This document shows positions 23,530-36,431 of a stretch of 64,000 nucleotides of DNA, in pieces. The stretch lies in contig JAQFVV010006309.1 in assembly GCA_028023455.1 (NCBI GenBank), positions 3,759,482 through 3,823,481 of the forward strand, read 5' to 3'. This stretch comes from Epiperipatus broadwayi (lineage: Eukaryota; Onychophora; Udeonychophora; Euonychophora; Peripatidae). The notes beneath the pieces were generated by a model. It was given only the letters and a program-made list of their open reading frames with translations, was not told where the DNA came from and searched no databases. The number at the start of each line of letters is the position of its first letter. The stretch's first letter is position 1. A program made the translations under genes and the position numbers.

Positions 23530-23568
<39 letters not shown>

Positions 23569-23590
23569 GTGACCACTACTTGTCAGCCAT
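23408..23590 (-). pseudogene. Short open frame just upstream of LINE ORF2, possible ORF1 remnant
   Basis: On the - strand an ATG at 23590 starts M-A-D-K followed by TAG. The same frame then stays open for about 56 codons through an ATT run (nine Ile), NAILNINKIIEEKTEDIIL and TIVQDINLQNNLCNK, to a TAG at 23407-23405. Only two more codons separate that TAG from the ORF2 ATG, in the same frame. It may be the end of ORF1 or a 5' extension of ORF2 closed by stops. Confidence 0.35.
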
Positions 23591-24384
23591 TTTGTTTTTA
23601 AATATTTATTGTATGTCTGAAGCTGCATATTTTTTTTAAAAAAAAAAATCTGCCAAGCATAGTAGACAGGATAATGCACAAGTACTGATATTTTATTTCT
23701 TTTAATTTTGTTTACATGATTTATTTTTACATTTTTTTCCTATTTGCTGTATTAATGTTTTATGTATATCCATAAATGTTTTATAGTTAATAATTTACAA
23801 TTTTCGTCAGTCAAAATAAATTTCAAGCTAAATAAAGACTTTTCTGATTTGGTATTATTCATTATTGACTTTCAGTAATATTTTGATCTTTCACCTTTTG
23901 AAAAAGCGTTCTGCAAAAATTATTTTAGATTAAGAAATGTTATAGTACTAATATAAGATTTATTTAAAAAAAATTCAAAATAAAAAAAGGATTTAACAGG
24001 CAAAACAAAAAAAAAGAACATATGTTAATCAAACATCATTTTGATCTTAGTAGTTTTCAAATATAAATAATATTTACAAGATTTTTTTACCTCTGAAATA
24101 ATAGCCCCCATATCACATGTAAAAATTGACAAACCACTGCAATGATGCATTTCGGGGAATAATCTTTTCTTCAGATGGTTTGGGGTATTGCGAATAATAA
24201 TCTAAGACAGTTGAAGAAGGGAATTATGCTTGAAATACATGTATACTGCAGAATGATTGGTCAATTTTTTTAAATAGTATAGCAGCTTTAATAAAAAAGT
24301 ATTATGTAAAATGATTGGAGCCAATATCTCTTCTTATTTATTTAAAGTAAGATGTAATTCTAAATGTTTACTTTTCTTTTCATA

Positions 24385-24815
24385 AAATACTTTAATTTTT
24401 AAAACCCATGATAATTGAGTATTATGAAAAGGTAACCATTAAAGTTCAAAAGTTTTATAATGCACTAAGCTTATTTTTGTCAGATTACTACCAAAATCAT
24501 AGAGCTGTTTAAAGTTTAGCAGTTAGAACTATGTTTATATATGGATCCACATTCTATTAACAGAAAGCATCCGTGTGATTCATTGTCAAAGAAAATGGAA
24601 GATTTAAATGCCGCATTTGCATACTAAACCTCATTTACATATCCAACTATGTCCATATATAGGGATAGTTCCAATTGCTAAACTTTAAATGGCACTATGA
24701 TTCTGGCAGTAATCTGCCAAAAGCATGCTTAGTACATTATAAAACTTTTGAATTTTAATGGGTACTTTTTCATAATACTTGATTATAATGAGTTTTTAAG
24801 AATGAAAGTAAGATG
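24385..24815. mobile_element. Foldback MITE-like element, about 430 bp
   Basis: The left arm (about 24385-24545) is repeated inverted at about 24655-24815. Shared words include AGTATTATGAAAA, TTCAAAAGTTTTATAATG, CTAAGC, CAGATTACT and TTTAAAGTTTAGCA. The unpaired centre is about 110 bp. There is no coding capacity. Arm differences are numerous, so the copy is old. Outer limits are approximate. Confidence 0.7.
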
Positions 24816-25326
24816 TTTTTTTCTTCTTTTTGTTTTTTTTTACTGTACAGTATATATTCTTCTATTTATTTACCTTTTTCTCTCTTTGCTGTATTTAGGT
24901 GTTTTTTTTTTACACATCTGTGTTAAATAGTTATTCATTTATATTTTTTACTGGCCAAAATTAATTTATAATCTAGCAATATCTATTATCTTTAGTAATA
25001 AAATGGGTGACCTATAAAGAAAATATTTAATCAAAAACAAAATGGCCAGAGGGGGTTATAAAAGTCTCAAATACCTGTATATAATTATTATTTTCAATAA
25101 TAATACCTGTATATAATTGTAATGAAGAGTTAATAATTTATCCTTCTCATATATTAAATGGAACTAACATAATATGTGTGCTTATATGCATTAATAGAGA
25201 AGTTTATTAGTTCTACAAAAAAAATTTAAAATGTTAAGTATGTTTCTTATAGTGAAATTTTCAAGATTGTGAAACTTTATTAAAAAAATTTTTTTTTCTT
25301 ATTTAATAGTTTATATGTGTGTGTGT

Positions 25327-25560
25327 TAATTCTAATATTCTCATGGATAAATAATGAATTCATAGTATTATTTCTGGGACCTTCCATGTAATAAAAACAT
25401 AATAGTTGACATTTCAGTACAACAACAAGTACTTTTCTCAGAGCTCTGAGAAAAGTATTTCTTATTGTACTGAAATGTCAGCTATTTAGCTATTATATTT
25501 TTATTATATGAAGCTCTCTGATGATATATATAAATATATCTGCAGCATTTCATTCTAATA
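25327..25560. mobile_element. Palindromic MITE, copy 1
   Basis: A palindrome centred on CAGAGCTCTG near 25441 pairs GACATTTCAGTAC...AAGTACTTTTCT with AGAAAAGTATTTC...GTACTGAAATGTC. The outer sequence CATAGTATTATTTCTGGGA matches a second copy at about 60490-60715 and, inverted, that copy's right end. Two copies sharing terminal inverted sequence show a small foldback family. Confidence 0.7.
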
Positions 25561-28214
25561 CATAATATATAGTTATGTATGGAGTCAGTAGAATATGCCA
25601 GTAAATATCTGTACATACTCAATTTTGAGAGATCTGGAGATTGAGCAACTTAGAAGTGTGCGGATATTTGGGCAACATTTTTATGACAGTGCATACCTGT
25701 ACTGAAAAATTGAATCAGTGTTTAACATATGGTATTAAAGTTAACTAGAGATTATATTCAATAAAAGTGTTTTGTTTATAGTTAATAGCCTAATCATTTC
25801 TATAATCATTTAAAATCTATTATTTTCAAGATTTGAATAAAATTTGTTATATAGTGTATGGAATGCCATTTGTTCTTATCATACAGCTACTTTTTGTCTT
25901 GAAATCTTTATAACATTTTTCATTCTTAAGAAGTCAATATGAAGTCTTTCAAAAGTTCAAATCTGTTATTGTCGATATACGCTTTTTTATGGAGGTGTGT
26001 GTTCATCACTACCACATATTAATTACATGTTGTCTGCAGAAACTTCTGGTTCCATTAATAACTATTGGTAAATATGCATATTTATTTGATATGATATATA
26101 TCTTATTAAAACAAATTCTTTATTTTTTCTGTTGGAAAATGCATTGGACTAGTTTCACATTTCAGTACATATAATTGGCTGTCTAATGTAAGAACCAAAC
26201 AGCTATTAATAGAGTCTTAGGATGTATTTTTGAAAACATATTCAGTATCTAGTAGAGTTAACAGCATAATCTAGGACAAATGATTTTCTTGGATCATACT
26301 TGCTTTTACATAAAGCTAAAATAAAATCAGATGTAACTTCTGTAAGGGTAAAAATTGTATCACATTACAATCATAATTATAATTTTTATAGCCAGATAAT
26401 GTGCATGATTATTTTATTATAACCATTTCTGTTTACTTCTACAAAAAAAAAAAACCCACCAATCTCCATGAAAACGTTTGTTAGCTAGGCTTATAAATGT
26501 TGCAGTGCACACTTTTTTGTTTGAAAAATTGTAATTTTCTTAAGTAATCGAAGATACATAATGTATTTTTTCTTTTAAAATTGTTGCATCTAAAATTTTT
26601 TTGTTTGTTTATTCATTTATTGCATTCATGATATAAACCCAAATAAATGTTTTGTTCGAGAGAATTTCCAAATCTTAAAAAACAAGTACTGCCAAACAAA
26701 AAAAAAAATTTTAAATCAAGTAAGTGCTGATATTTAAAACAGAAAATAACCAAGTTTTTGTCCCCATTTTATTTTTTTATTATAGTCATCATCATTATTT
26801 ATTTGCCAAAAAAGATTTTATGTAATTAACTTCATCACTTTTTCCAAGTTCTTTTTTTTTTTACTGACTTTCAATGCCAATAGCAATTCTCTTTCTGAAA
26901 ATCATCAGTAAACATATTTCTTATATATGTCTTATTCTTTTATACACAGTATTACTTTCCAATATATCTTTTGTATTAACTCTATCTTGATATACACTGA
27001 CTCCAATTTCTCTTCATAATTCTCTCAATGTTTTCTCTCCCATTTTTGATTCATAGCAATAATGGGTTTTCTATTTATCTAGTAATAAAACTAAGATTCA
27101 TACAAATGCTAGTTAAATGTTAATTTCTGAAAAATAAACAATAAAATGCAATGCCCAAGGTCAGTTTCAAAGAAACAACATCATTGGTTGGCTCACCTTA
27201 TCAACTTCATCAGTTGTAATTTAGAAAACAGGAAAATAATTTATGTAAGATAGCTAAAAATTATTCTGTGAGAAAGTGTGAAAGATATTATATTATTAAG
27301 TCCTTAGTTCTTACTACCCACAATCACACACATGAATATATTTTTTATAGGTAGAACTATTAATTGTATTCATTTTTAAAATATCACTTATATTTATGTA
27401 AGAGAACTATCCCATCCATGTATTTAGTGAATATTTATATATATATAATTATGAAAGATATAAGTCATGCCATTAATTATGTAGCTTTTATCTTTCATAA
27501 GTAAACATAAATATATTCTACTTTTTTAATTAAATTGTTTAATGTATGTAACATAATTATTTTATGAATATATATTTCAAAGCATTAATGCTTTAATTCA
27601 TATTCTAATAAATTTAGTATTTAATCAATAAATAAATGAAATTAATTTGCTATATTTATAATTTTCCTTCTCTAATTTTCTCCAAATCTATATCTCTAAA
27701 GTATTCACTCTTTTTTTTTTTTTTTACTAATTGTCCATGTCTCTGCTTTATATAATTATTCTCTTTAAATAAAGCATTTAACAAGCTTGCTGAATCACAA
27801 AATAAATGTCAACCCATATTAAAAGCTTATTGTGGTAGTACTTCCATTTCAATTGGAGATATTTAAAAAAGTTATAATTATTTATTATTAATATAACTTT
27901 AGTGCATTTTTAGCTGAGCACTTTATCTGTTATATTCAAAACAATAATGAATGGAAATACAATATCATAAAATTAAGTTTTCATGTTCCAAACACTAGTA
28001 TATTTTCTATTCATCACATAAGTCTACATTAGTAATGAACCACACCTAATTAATTTTATATTTTGTGTCATTAAGTCAAATTATCTGTAGTTTTCAGGAT
28101 TGAAGATATGATCAAATATTCTTGCATGTTTAAAAAATACTGATGATTCTGTTAGGATTTATTTTAGCATTATTATATATATATTGTTTTATTATTACAT
28201 TAATGTTTGCTTTT

Positions 28215-29050
28215 ATCTCTCATCATTTTCCACTGCAGCATAAAGGTCTCTCCAAGTTCAATCCAGCTTCTCTGACCTCTAGTCTTTCTTCTCACATGAT
28301 TTCAGCACACGTCCTCATTTCATCCATCCATCTCACATGATATTTTACTATGTCTTTTACAATATCTTGGAATCCAGTTTAAGATTTTAACTGTCCAGCT
28401 ATTATCATCTCTTCTAGCAATATGTCTAGCTCAAATCCACTTCAGTTTCTTAATTTTTTCATATGTCAATAACACCTATTTGTTCTCACATCCATGTAAA
28501 TTGTTTTTGATCTCCTCTTGTTATTCTTAATATGTATCTCTCCATACTTTGTTGATTGGTTTGAAGTCTCTGTGTTGCTCTTATCCAAGTCTCAGATCCA
28601 TAAGTAAAAACTGGTTAAAACACATTCATTAAAATCTTTTTTTTTCAAACACATGGGCAACCAAGTTTAATTCTGTGATTAATTTCATCCATTATGTTTC
28701 CATCTGTAGTAATAATTTAACCAAGATATTTGTAGTTGTTAATTTCTTCTAACTTATCATTATCAATCTTTATTTCTATCTGTTGAGAAAACCCATTGAA
28801 CATTACTTTAGTCTTTTTAGCATTTATTTTTAATCCTGCTTTTTTACTTTTATCTGATAACTCTTGCAACATTCCATGAAGCTCTAAAGCATTATTTTCA
28901 AAAACATATACAGCATTGACAAAATCTAGATGCTTAAATAATTTCAAGTCACTTTTACTCCCTCAGTTTTCCATTTTAATCCACAAAATAATTTCTGTGA
29001 AACATTTTGGAGATATGGACTCATCCTGTCATACACCCTTCTCATTGTTA
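28215..29050 (-). pseudogene. RTE-type LINE remnant (reverse transcriptase C-terminal half)
   Basis: On the - strand, translation gives, with frame breaks: an ISPKCFTEII-like block near 29000 (PQGD.ISP.LF motif region), then an open piece (28947-28717) with LQELSDKSKKAGLKINAKKT, KVMFNGF and LEEINNYKYLG. A block near 28630-28520 follows, reading KIFNECVLPVLTYGSETW and then QSMERYILRI. The order and wording are those of RTE/BovB-type LINEs. The YADD box is eroded and the rest of the element is missing. Confidence 0.8.
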
Positions 29051-29870
29051 ATTTTTTTAGTAATTATGTAATTAATTATTGCTGTTGCATTTTTTATAAA
29101 TATTCTTCAGAATATGACAATATCCTGGGTCTGTACTCTGATAATCCAATGATTTAGTCACTGAAAAAATGTTTTTATCTCTACTATGGTAAATATGGTT
29201 AGCTGCTTGGAAAGTGATATCTTAAGCAACAAATAGGTAATGTGTTATCAAATTGACTATGTTTTCTGGTTATTGTTCTATAAATTTGACCTAACTATAT
29301 ATTTTTAATTTCAATATTTTTGAATATATAACTTTAGCATAGTATTTTAATCCTATAAATCTGCATCCCTGGTGAGGTAATTTACCATTTGCTTTCCCTT
29401 TACAATTTACCTTTGGTGTAGCCAGATACTGAAATCCTAGTGATGTTTAAAGCAGTTGATTATCCTGAGATTTTTTTAACTTTTTCATATTGGGAAATCA
29501 ATCGGGAATTTTAAATTCTTCAGACTCTACAACAGGATTAAATGACCAGAGCATTGTTTTCATTCTAAAATGTAAGTAAAACTATAGTAATTTTAAAATG
29601 TAAAGGAATTTTATATTAAAACAGTTTTATAATACATATAAAGATACTAATAGAATGTGTATAAGAGATTTATATGAAATATTTTTTAAATAAATAAAGC
29701 AAACAACTCATTTTCATAATATATTCATACTATTAATGTGTAATTAAAAGTAGCATTTATAATAGAAACTTTTGTGACAATGGTTTGTTGTGAACTTATA
29801 TATTTAGTTATTTATATATTTAGTTTTTATCTCTCAGTATTCTTTTATTTTGTTTTTGTAATTATTATAG
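29051..29870. other. Non-coding DNA leading to the DB exon
   Basis: AT-rich sequence, probably the end of an intron. A pyrimidine-rich stretch (about 29841-29868) precedes the acceptor AG at 29869-29870. Nothing else recognised. Confidence 0.5.
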
Positions 29871-30017
29871 ATGGTGCTGATCACCGCCGCTGCTGTAAAA
29901 TGAAAACTGTTCCTGTAGCATGTTTAGATATTTGTCAAGGAACAGTTCCTCTAGACTTGGAACTTCACTGTCTAACATACAGTAAAGAAATAATGGCATG
30001 TTTCAGTGAAGGAAAAG
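29871..30017 (+). CDS. Exon encoding a DB module of an IGDB-type protein
   Basis: Internal exon of 147 bp, bounded by TTATTATAG before and AAAAG|GTTGGT after, entering and leaving in phase 1. The translation has six cysteines: HRRCC, VACLDICQG, LHCLTY and IMACFSEGK. This is the cysteine-rich DB module found in nematode and other invertebrate extracellular or membrane proteins that also carry Ig-like and FN3 domains (C. elegans IGDB-1/C25G4.10 type). In those proteins an FN3 domain directly follows, as seen in the next exon here. The cysteines probably form disulfides in an extracellular domain; the exact role of the module is not established. Upstream exons were not recognised. Confidence 0.8.
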
Positions 30018-32895
30018 GTTGGTTTTATTTTTTTTTTTTTGTATTAGTAGAGTATAAAAAAAAATTGTTAAAAAAATTATGCAGTTTTATAAAATAACAA
30101 AAATTCATATTTAGGATTATCAATTTTTTATTGCTATTAATATACCTAAAATTCTGAATTTGTTTATCATTATGAGATGATTGATATGATGACTCAAGAC
30201 ATCTTCTATCATCTTCAAACTTCTATATCTTGTAATAATGCAAATACCATCTTTTTTGAAGATCATTTATTAATGTCTTTCTTTTACATTCGTTGTTTAT
30301 ATGCCTCTCCTACATACTTTTTCATTTATTAAAATTTGTCAAATTTATTTCATCTTTTTGATAATTTATTTAATAATAACCATTACTTGTATACTCTTTT
30401 TTAATACTTGTCTTTTGACTTTTAAAAAAATAATTTTGTGTCTTATTTTTTTAGTTATTAAAGCCTTTTTATCATTCATATATTTAAATAAAACATCAAT
30501 AAATATTCTTTTAAATTCCCAATTCTCATTCTAATTTTTTTTCTCTACCTGTTTCCCAACTTTCTAAGTTTAAATTTTCTCAATTTTTTTACACTTTTTA
30601 CTTATTTTCATCTTTGAATCTAGTCTCAGTGCTGCAGTTAAAAATTCCCTTTTAAGTATCATTCCCATATATTAATTTTATTTTACATATATTTTTATCC
30701 CAATTTATCACAAATATTAACTATTTCAAACTCTCACTCTAGTATTAACTATATTCTTGTCAACTCTGTACCAAGCATTTTATTTAAATAAATATTAACA
30801 ATTGATAATAACTTTATCAGTATTTGCATTTTCTATATATAGAAAGCAGAGTTGTTGAATAGCTTAGTTGTATTATTTTTTTGTAACATTTACTAAATGA
30901 GACTTCCTTTGACAAGATTTTAAATAATACTGGAGCAAAAGAGATTCATTACATTTTTATCTGAAATTAAAATAAAATGTTTCAGAATACACTAATTAAG
31001 ATGGATATTATATATAATTTTATTATATGACTTTGAATTAAAGTTATTAATTGTTTATATTTTAGATTTTAAATGTTTTACTGAAAATTTTTCCTTTTTT
31101 TTTTTGCTGAAAAAAGAATGATAAACCATTTTAAAATTTATATATGCATAGCCAGCCAAAGGTCAAAGGCCCACATTTGCATGATTTACGCTTTCTGTGA
31201 AATTAAAAAATTAAAGTGTTTTATTACATACTAAATATAATTATGTTTTGTTTTTCTACCAAAATTTTGTAATTTTAAGGCCCTGCCACTTTGAAATAAT
31301 ATAATTGTAGAAACATTAATTATATGGTGATTTAGATTTTTCAGCTATGTACATTATGTATGCTTATATATTTCACAATGTTATGGACATGTTAATATGA
31401 AATTAGTATAGGTCAAGAATGATTCTCCTCATTAGCAATTTTACCTATTGAATCAGAATTAACAAAAAAAAAATGGTAATGTTATTAACAGATTCATACT
31501 AAAACATTCAAGAAAATAAAATATATTTTTGACACTATATATATTTTATTTTGTTTTCTCAAAATTGCACAAAGCCATATTTATAATTTATAAATAATCA
31601 TAAATAAGAAATTATTTATTATACATTATAAATATTAATTTCTGAATTTTTATTTTGAGTAAACAAAATAAAATACTATAATGGTTTACAAAGAGATGAA
31701 TATGAGGTGATGGAAAAACATCATCATCTTCCACATATCAAATAAAATATCAATCAATCAATCACTGAACAAAATGAATCTGAGCAGAAAAACAGCATAG
31801 ATTAAGCATTATAGTTATAAAAGTATTAAGTTATAAATACTACATCTCTCACATTACACAAGAATAATAAATTCAACAATCAGAAATGAACAGTCAATAA
31901 TCATAGAAATCAAAAATCAAGTTAATCTTGTGACTGAATTTAAAAGAGGTACACTACAAAACAGGCTTTTTATCTAGCCACTGCCAAACTTAGGGCGGAA
32001 AAGACAAGCAATTGTTTGGATATACATTTTAAGTGCTAATCTATCACTCATAATAAAAAATAATGCTGAAATATTGATACATGCTGATCATCAATAATGC
32101 TCTGGTCATATAGTACCATTAGTATACTAGCCAACTATAAACTTAATTTCTAATAAAAACACAAAATACAGTTATTGGACCTTAAAGGAAATACCTTTAA
32201 GCCATCCAGAATTATCATCTCAATGTACAAACACAAATATAAACCTCTACATCCATATAACTAACCATTATGCTCTCTAGAGCTAGATCAAAATCATAAG
32301 ATGTATATAACAGTTTACTCTTTTAAATAATTTTGCTGAGATAATTAAAAATCCCTAAAACACTAAGCTGTAATGAAATCAGGTTACACAGTACTAATTC
32401 TTAGAACAGATAGCTGAAGGAATAAAGACCTTAACATTATTAAATACATATTAAAAATATTCTAAACTCTGATTAATAATTTAATTTTTTTTAAAAGCCA
32501 TGATAATATGATAATTTAAATTAAACACATTTTATCAAAATAATAATGTCATATAGCAAACGTGATTCGCTATTTGATTTTCATTCATTGATTGGGAGTT
32601 TAAATTACTGTAACTCTTTGTATAATTTTGGAGGGAAAATAAATGAAGAAAAAACATGTTTTTAAAGAAAATGTTAATAAAAATTAAGTTATCTAAAAAC
32701 TTTTTATGATTTTGAAGGACAAAGAAGTGATTAAAAAAACTTGTTTCAAAAGAAAATGTTACATTTAAAAAAAATTATTCATTATTACAAAGTATTATTT
32801 ATAAAAACAAAAAATTTACCAACGAAGATAAATTTCATCACATGGTCATTTCTTATGCTTGCTCATAACTTATTAAAATAGGCAAAACTCTCCAT

Positions 32896-33092
32896 ACAGT
32901 AGTGCCACTCAGTGCAAACCAAAGTAATCAGTGGTGCAGTGCTCTCAGATCCAAGGCTCCTCACTAATGAAGACCACAAGCCAAAAACTAGTCTGGGAAT
33001 ATTGGATGAATAGGCACTAGATAGGGATTTTATGCACATGCCTTCTGGCATCTATTGATTTCTCTGGCTTGCACTGAGTGGCACTACTATAT
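32896..33092. repeat. Inverted repeat with about 22-bp arms
   Basis: TAGTGCCACTCAGTGCAA near 32900 reappears inverted near 33070 as TTGCACTGAGTGGCACTA, around a centre of about 150 bp that is GC-richer than its surroundings. It fits a small MITE or decayed terminal inverted repeat pair. Confidence 0.6.
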
Positions 33093-33879
33093 GGTCTAGC
33101 TTAAGGGCAAGTGGACTCTATCATATATGACACAATATAATCACAGATGTGCATGCATGGAAAGAACAAAATAGAATCAAAGAATAACTTATTAAATTGT
33201 TAATTTATTTATAATAATAATAATTGGTTAGAATTTTGGGTAAACAAATAGAGAGAATATACAAGAAATATACTATGAGTCTATTTACACATATTTAATA
33301 CTATCTGGGTTTCACATAATTATTGGTGATGATTTGGGCATTCCATAAATGACACATTGGAGCATAGATTAATGATTAATGAATACGCAAATACCAGGTA
33401 CAAATATAAATAAAATCAATAAATAATCAAAATGATGCGGCTTAATACGCTAATGAAAGATATCAAATTTACAAGGCTTTTATTCTGAACGCCATGATCT
33501 ATTTAATAAAAACAAATGATCTGACAAATTTCAAATGAATGTAATTTGGTTTTATTACAGTTTATCACAATGGCAAATTAAAATATATTATCAATTACAA
33601 AAGTGTATACAGTCTTTAATAAAGATTTTCATTAATGATTTAAGAAGAAAACATTTATTTGCATATTTGCTTACATTATTAGATTTTGGTAGGATTTACT
33701 GAAAGTTATTTCTCAGCGCATCTAAAGATCGTTTAATGAGAGGGTGGATAGCTTAAATAAGCTTTAAAACATGACATTTCTAACCTATAAAATATATATA
33801 AATGAACGATTGGGATGGTTTATAAAATCATAGCATTATGACTTATAGACTAATAATGGGGAATGTAAAATATTAATAA

Positions 33880-35420
33880 CTGCGATGCTGACCGAATGAT
33901 AACCCCAGAAAGGACAAGAAGCTTCATCTACTTAAATGAACGTAAAAGCTCATCTGCACTTATGACAGATGGCATCTGAGGAAATGCTTGGTAGGGATTG
34001 CATGGTTTTGGGATTCTCCGATGTTATCCCATGTAGAGCCTAGCTACAACCTGACACAACCCATGGAGTCGGTGCTTCCAAACTCCTTTAAGAAATGTGC
34101 CTTACGAAATAATCCGGGATCGCCGGGTAGTTTGACAAAACAAGATATGTTATAACATTATCAAGGGTAGGCAGCACTAATAAGTTTCAGGTCTGTAATG
34201 ACACTGATGTATTAAGGCCCTCATAAATAATAAAATCTGGCATAATGACATGATACAGTTTAAAACATCCTTAATGGTATGTAATTGACCTTAAATATTG
34301 GTTAGAAAATCAAACATAAAGAGGGAGAATATGTAGTTCCCATCATTCAACAAATATCAATACGCTTAACAAGTAGAAAATTAAATTAAAATCATCACGT
34401 TAAATGGCATGATAAGCAAAATGATAGATTACAAGCATAGGTAAGGTCACAAAGCTTTACTTTACTCAATATTAAAATTCATTAAATCAATAGCGTTAAG
34501 ATAATAGTAAATTCATATCTTTAAATATGGCAACTGATAGTATGCCATGAAACAAATAGAACAATTCAGTAACGTTATTCAATCGAGTGAACTTTGAAGC
34601 TAGGTAAGAAAGCTTACATTTAATTATTTAAGATTCCATAATGGTGGAATAGAAAATTAAGACGAGATCAGTTCACTAGATTGAATTATTAGCATATTAA
34701 ATAATATATATTCAAACATAAAATAAAGTTAAAAGTTTGCCGCATTTAAAATAATAAGATAGCAAGAGTGAAACCCAGCAAGTACATTTAGACAATAAAA
34801 TTATAGATTCGTGCATTAAGAGAAAGTCATTATTTTAGGAAATTAATAATAATTGGCATTACATTGCCAATTATGAAATAGGCAGATTTACATTTTAAGT
34901 AATATAAAAAAAAATACATAGATGGAGGTTTTAAAGTTACATTTTAAAGACATTAAAAAGCACATAGATGGAGGTTTTAAAGTTCATATTTGTGGCAGAG
35001 GATTATCTTTGGTTGTTTGAAGACTTGGCGGTTGTATACGTGTATAGGAAGATAATTTGAAAAATAAAATCAGCAAGGCAGATTTTGGGGAAAATAATGG
35101 CTGGTATCATTTCAGGGTTAGTTTAAGAGTTCATTTAAACAGTCTTTAAGTGGTGATGGCATGGGAGTATAGTGGTATGAAGCTGATCTTGGAAAGATCA
35201 GGAAAGCAAATTTCTTCCTCTACTCACGAGCCATATTTTAAAATTTGAGTGACACAGGTTCAAATCCTGCAACACCTTCTGAAAATAAAATGCAGAGTGT
35301 TTAACATAGAAATTTGGGCTGTATTTATACACCACTGAAATCTAGAACTTTTCTATTTGCCTGCCTCTGGCGAGACCCGGATGTGCATTAACGGTCAACT
35401 GTTATAATTTTTTAAAAGAT
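33880..35420. other. GC-richer unclassified segment, possible old retroelement
   Basis: Words such as AATAATCCGGGATCGCCGGGTAG (about 34109) and GGCGAGACCCGGATG (about 35370) stand out from the AT-rich flanks. A phrase ACATAGATGGAGGTTTTAAAGTT occurs twice about 50 bp apart (34915 and 34965). No coding frame and no paired ends were found. Confidence 0.3.
35165..35268 (+). repeat. tRNA-like internal promoter boxes, possible SINE piece
   Basis: GAGTATAGTGGTATGA resembles an A box and GGTTCAAATCC (35258-35268) is a good B box. They lie about 80 bp apart, too far for an ordinary tRNA without an intron or insertion, and no cloverleaf closes. A tRNA-derived SINE or decayed tRNA is the best reading. 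Confidence 0.4.
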
Positions 35421-35964
35421 GACGATGAGATAAGTTCAAGAGAGTATTGTTTCAATCTATTTCAAGTTTGAAATAGATTCAAGAGATATATTTTCCATTA
35501 ATGGAAGATCTTTTAAAATAAATCTTTACAAAAAACATTTTAAATTTAACCAAGGCACGTTCTTTTGTTTGTAACTGTCAGTTAGATTTTAATTACTCTC
35601 TAGAACTTTCTCTGGTATTACGTCAGCCCAAATAAAATAATACATGAATAAAAAAATGAAACATATTTAATAGAATATAATTATACCCTTTATCTGTATC
35701 ACATGCACGACTATTTACAGTGATGGAAATTTAAATATTTCAGAATTAAAATCAGTATTATTTAATCAAAATAATGCTTAACTAACAAGAGGGGGGAAAT
35801 AATCGCATGTATATGTGTACCTGCACTCCCTAGCGATTTACTAGTGCAAAACCGAGTTTGAACCTCTGTTTGAAGGTTCCAAATATCACCAGACAGTGAA
35901 GCAAAATATGTGCAACAGATTTGACTGCTTCAGTATATAAAATTTTAATTGACTTACATTTGAC

Positions 35965-36110
35965 TGAATAGCCTAGTTGGTTAGAGCTTCATCTTAAATT
36001 TAGCATTCATGAATTGAAAGATCATTTGTTTTATTACTGAGTTAGTATAATCACTAATCAGGACAACAACATCTGAAGAACAAGAAAGAATATCACTCAA
36101 AACATAGTAT
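35965..36110 (+). repeat. Possible tRNA-derived SINE fragment
   Basis: TAGCCTAGTTGGTTAGAGC (35969-35987) fits the A-box and D-arm region of many tRNAs. The following sequence has only a degenerate B-box candidate. It lies immediately beside the large hairpin at 36119. Confidence 0.4.
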
Positions 36111-36118
36111 TATGTAAA

Positions 36119-36431
36119 CAGTGAGGATTGCCAATTCCTCTACAAGCTTTATAATAAATGCTTAGCCAGAGCCAGCACTTAAAATATCTCTGTCAGGAAC
36201 CTCTTCCCAAACCCCTGACCATGGTTTCGTGCTTTGGCACTCCTCAGAGAGGTGTCAGGGTAGGTTCAGAGATCTAGTGTCTGAACCTACCCTGACACCT
36301 CTCTGAGGAGTGCCAAAGCACGAAACCATGGTCAGGGGTTTGGGGAGGGGTTCCTGACAGAGATATTTTAAGTGCTGGCTCTGGCTAAGCATTTATCATA
36401 AAGTTTGTAGAGGAATTGGCAATCCTCACTG
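36119..36431. repeat. Near-perfect 313-bp hairpin, 152-bp arms
   Basis: Arms 36119-36270 and 36280-36431 are reverse complements around a 9-nt loop (GATCTAGTG). Only about four differences are visible, for example AAGCTTTATAATAA against the partner's AAACTTTATGATAA. The arms are clearly GC-richer than the intron around them. It fits a recent palindromic element or a gene-conversion-maintained palindrome; a library or assembly fold-back artefact is also possible. Confidence 0.85.

Larger units (their letters stand above)
20403..23600 (-). mobile_element. CR1/jockey-like LINE with intact ORF2
   Basis: The element consists of an uninterrupted 911-codon ORF2, a short 3' untranslated region and a microsatellite tail. 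Upstream there is only about 60 codons of possible ORF1-like frame and no PHD finger, so the copy appears 5'-truncated or has a different 5' end. Because ORF2 is open across its full length with all main motifs, this copy is much younger than the other LINEs in the window. The 5' boundary near 23600 is a guess. Confidence 0.85.
23640..28200. other. AT-rich non-coding DNA with two foldback elements
   Basis: Apart from the inverted repeats at about 24385-24815 and 25327-25560 I see no exon. Upstream Ig-type exons of the DB/FN3 gene might be expected on this side but none could be recognised by translation. Confidence 0.45.

Noticed and set aside
23640-29870. Search for upstream Ig-like exons of the DB/FN3 gene
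   Set aside because: No translated stretch showed the Cys...Trp...Tyr-x-Cys pattern between plausible splice sites, so none is claimed.
32863-33051. 62-codon - strand frame
   Set aside because: It coincides with the inverted repeat at 32896-33092 and shows no family resemblance.
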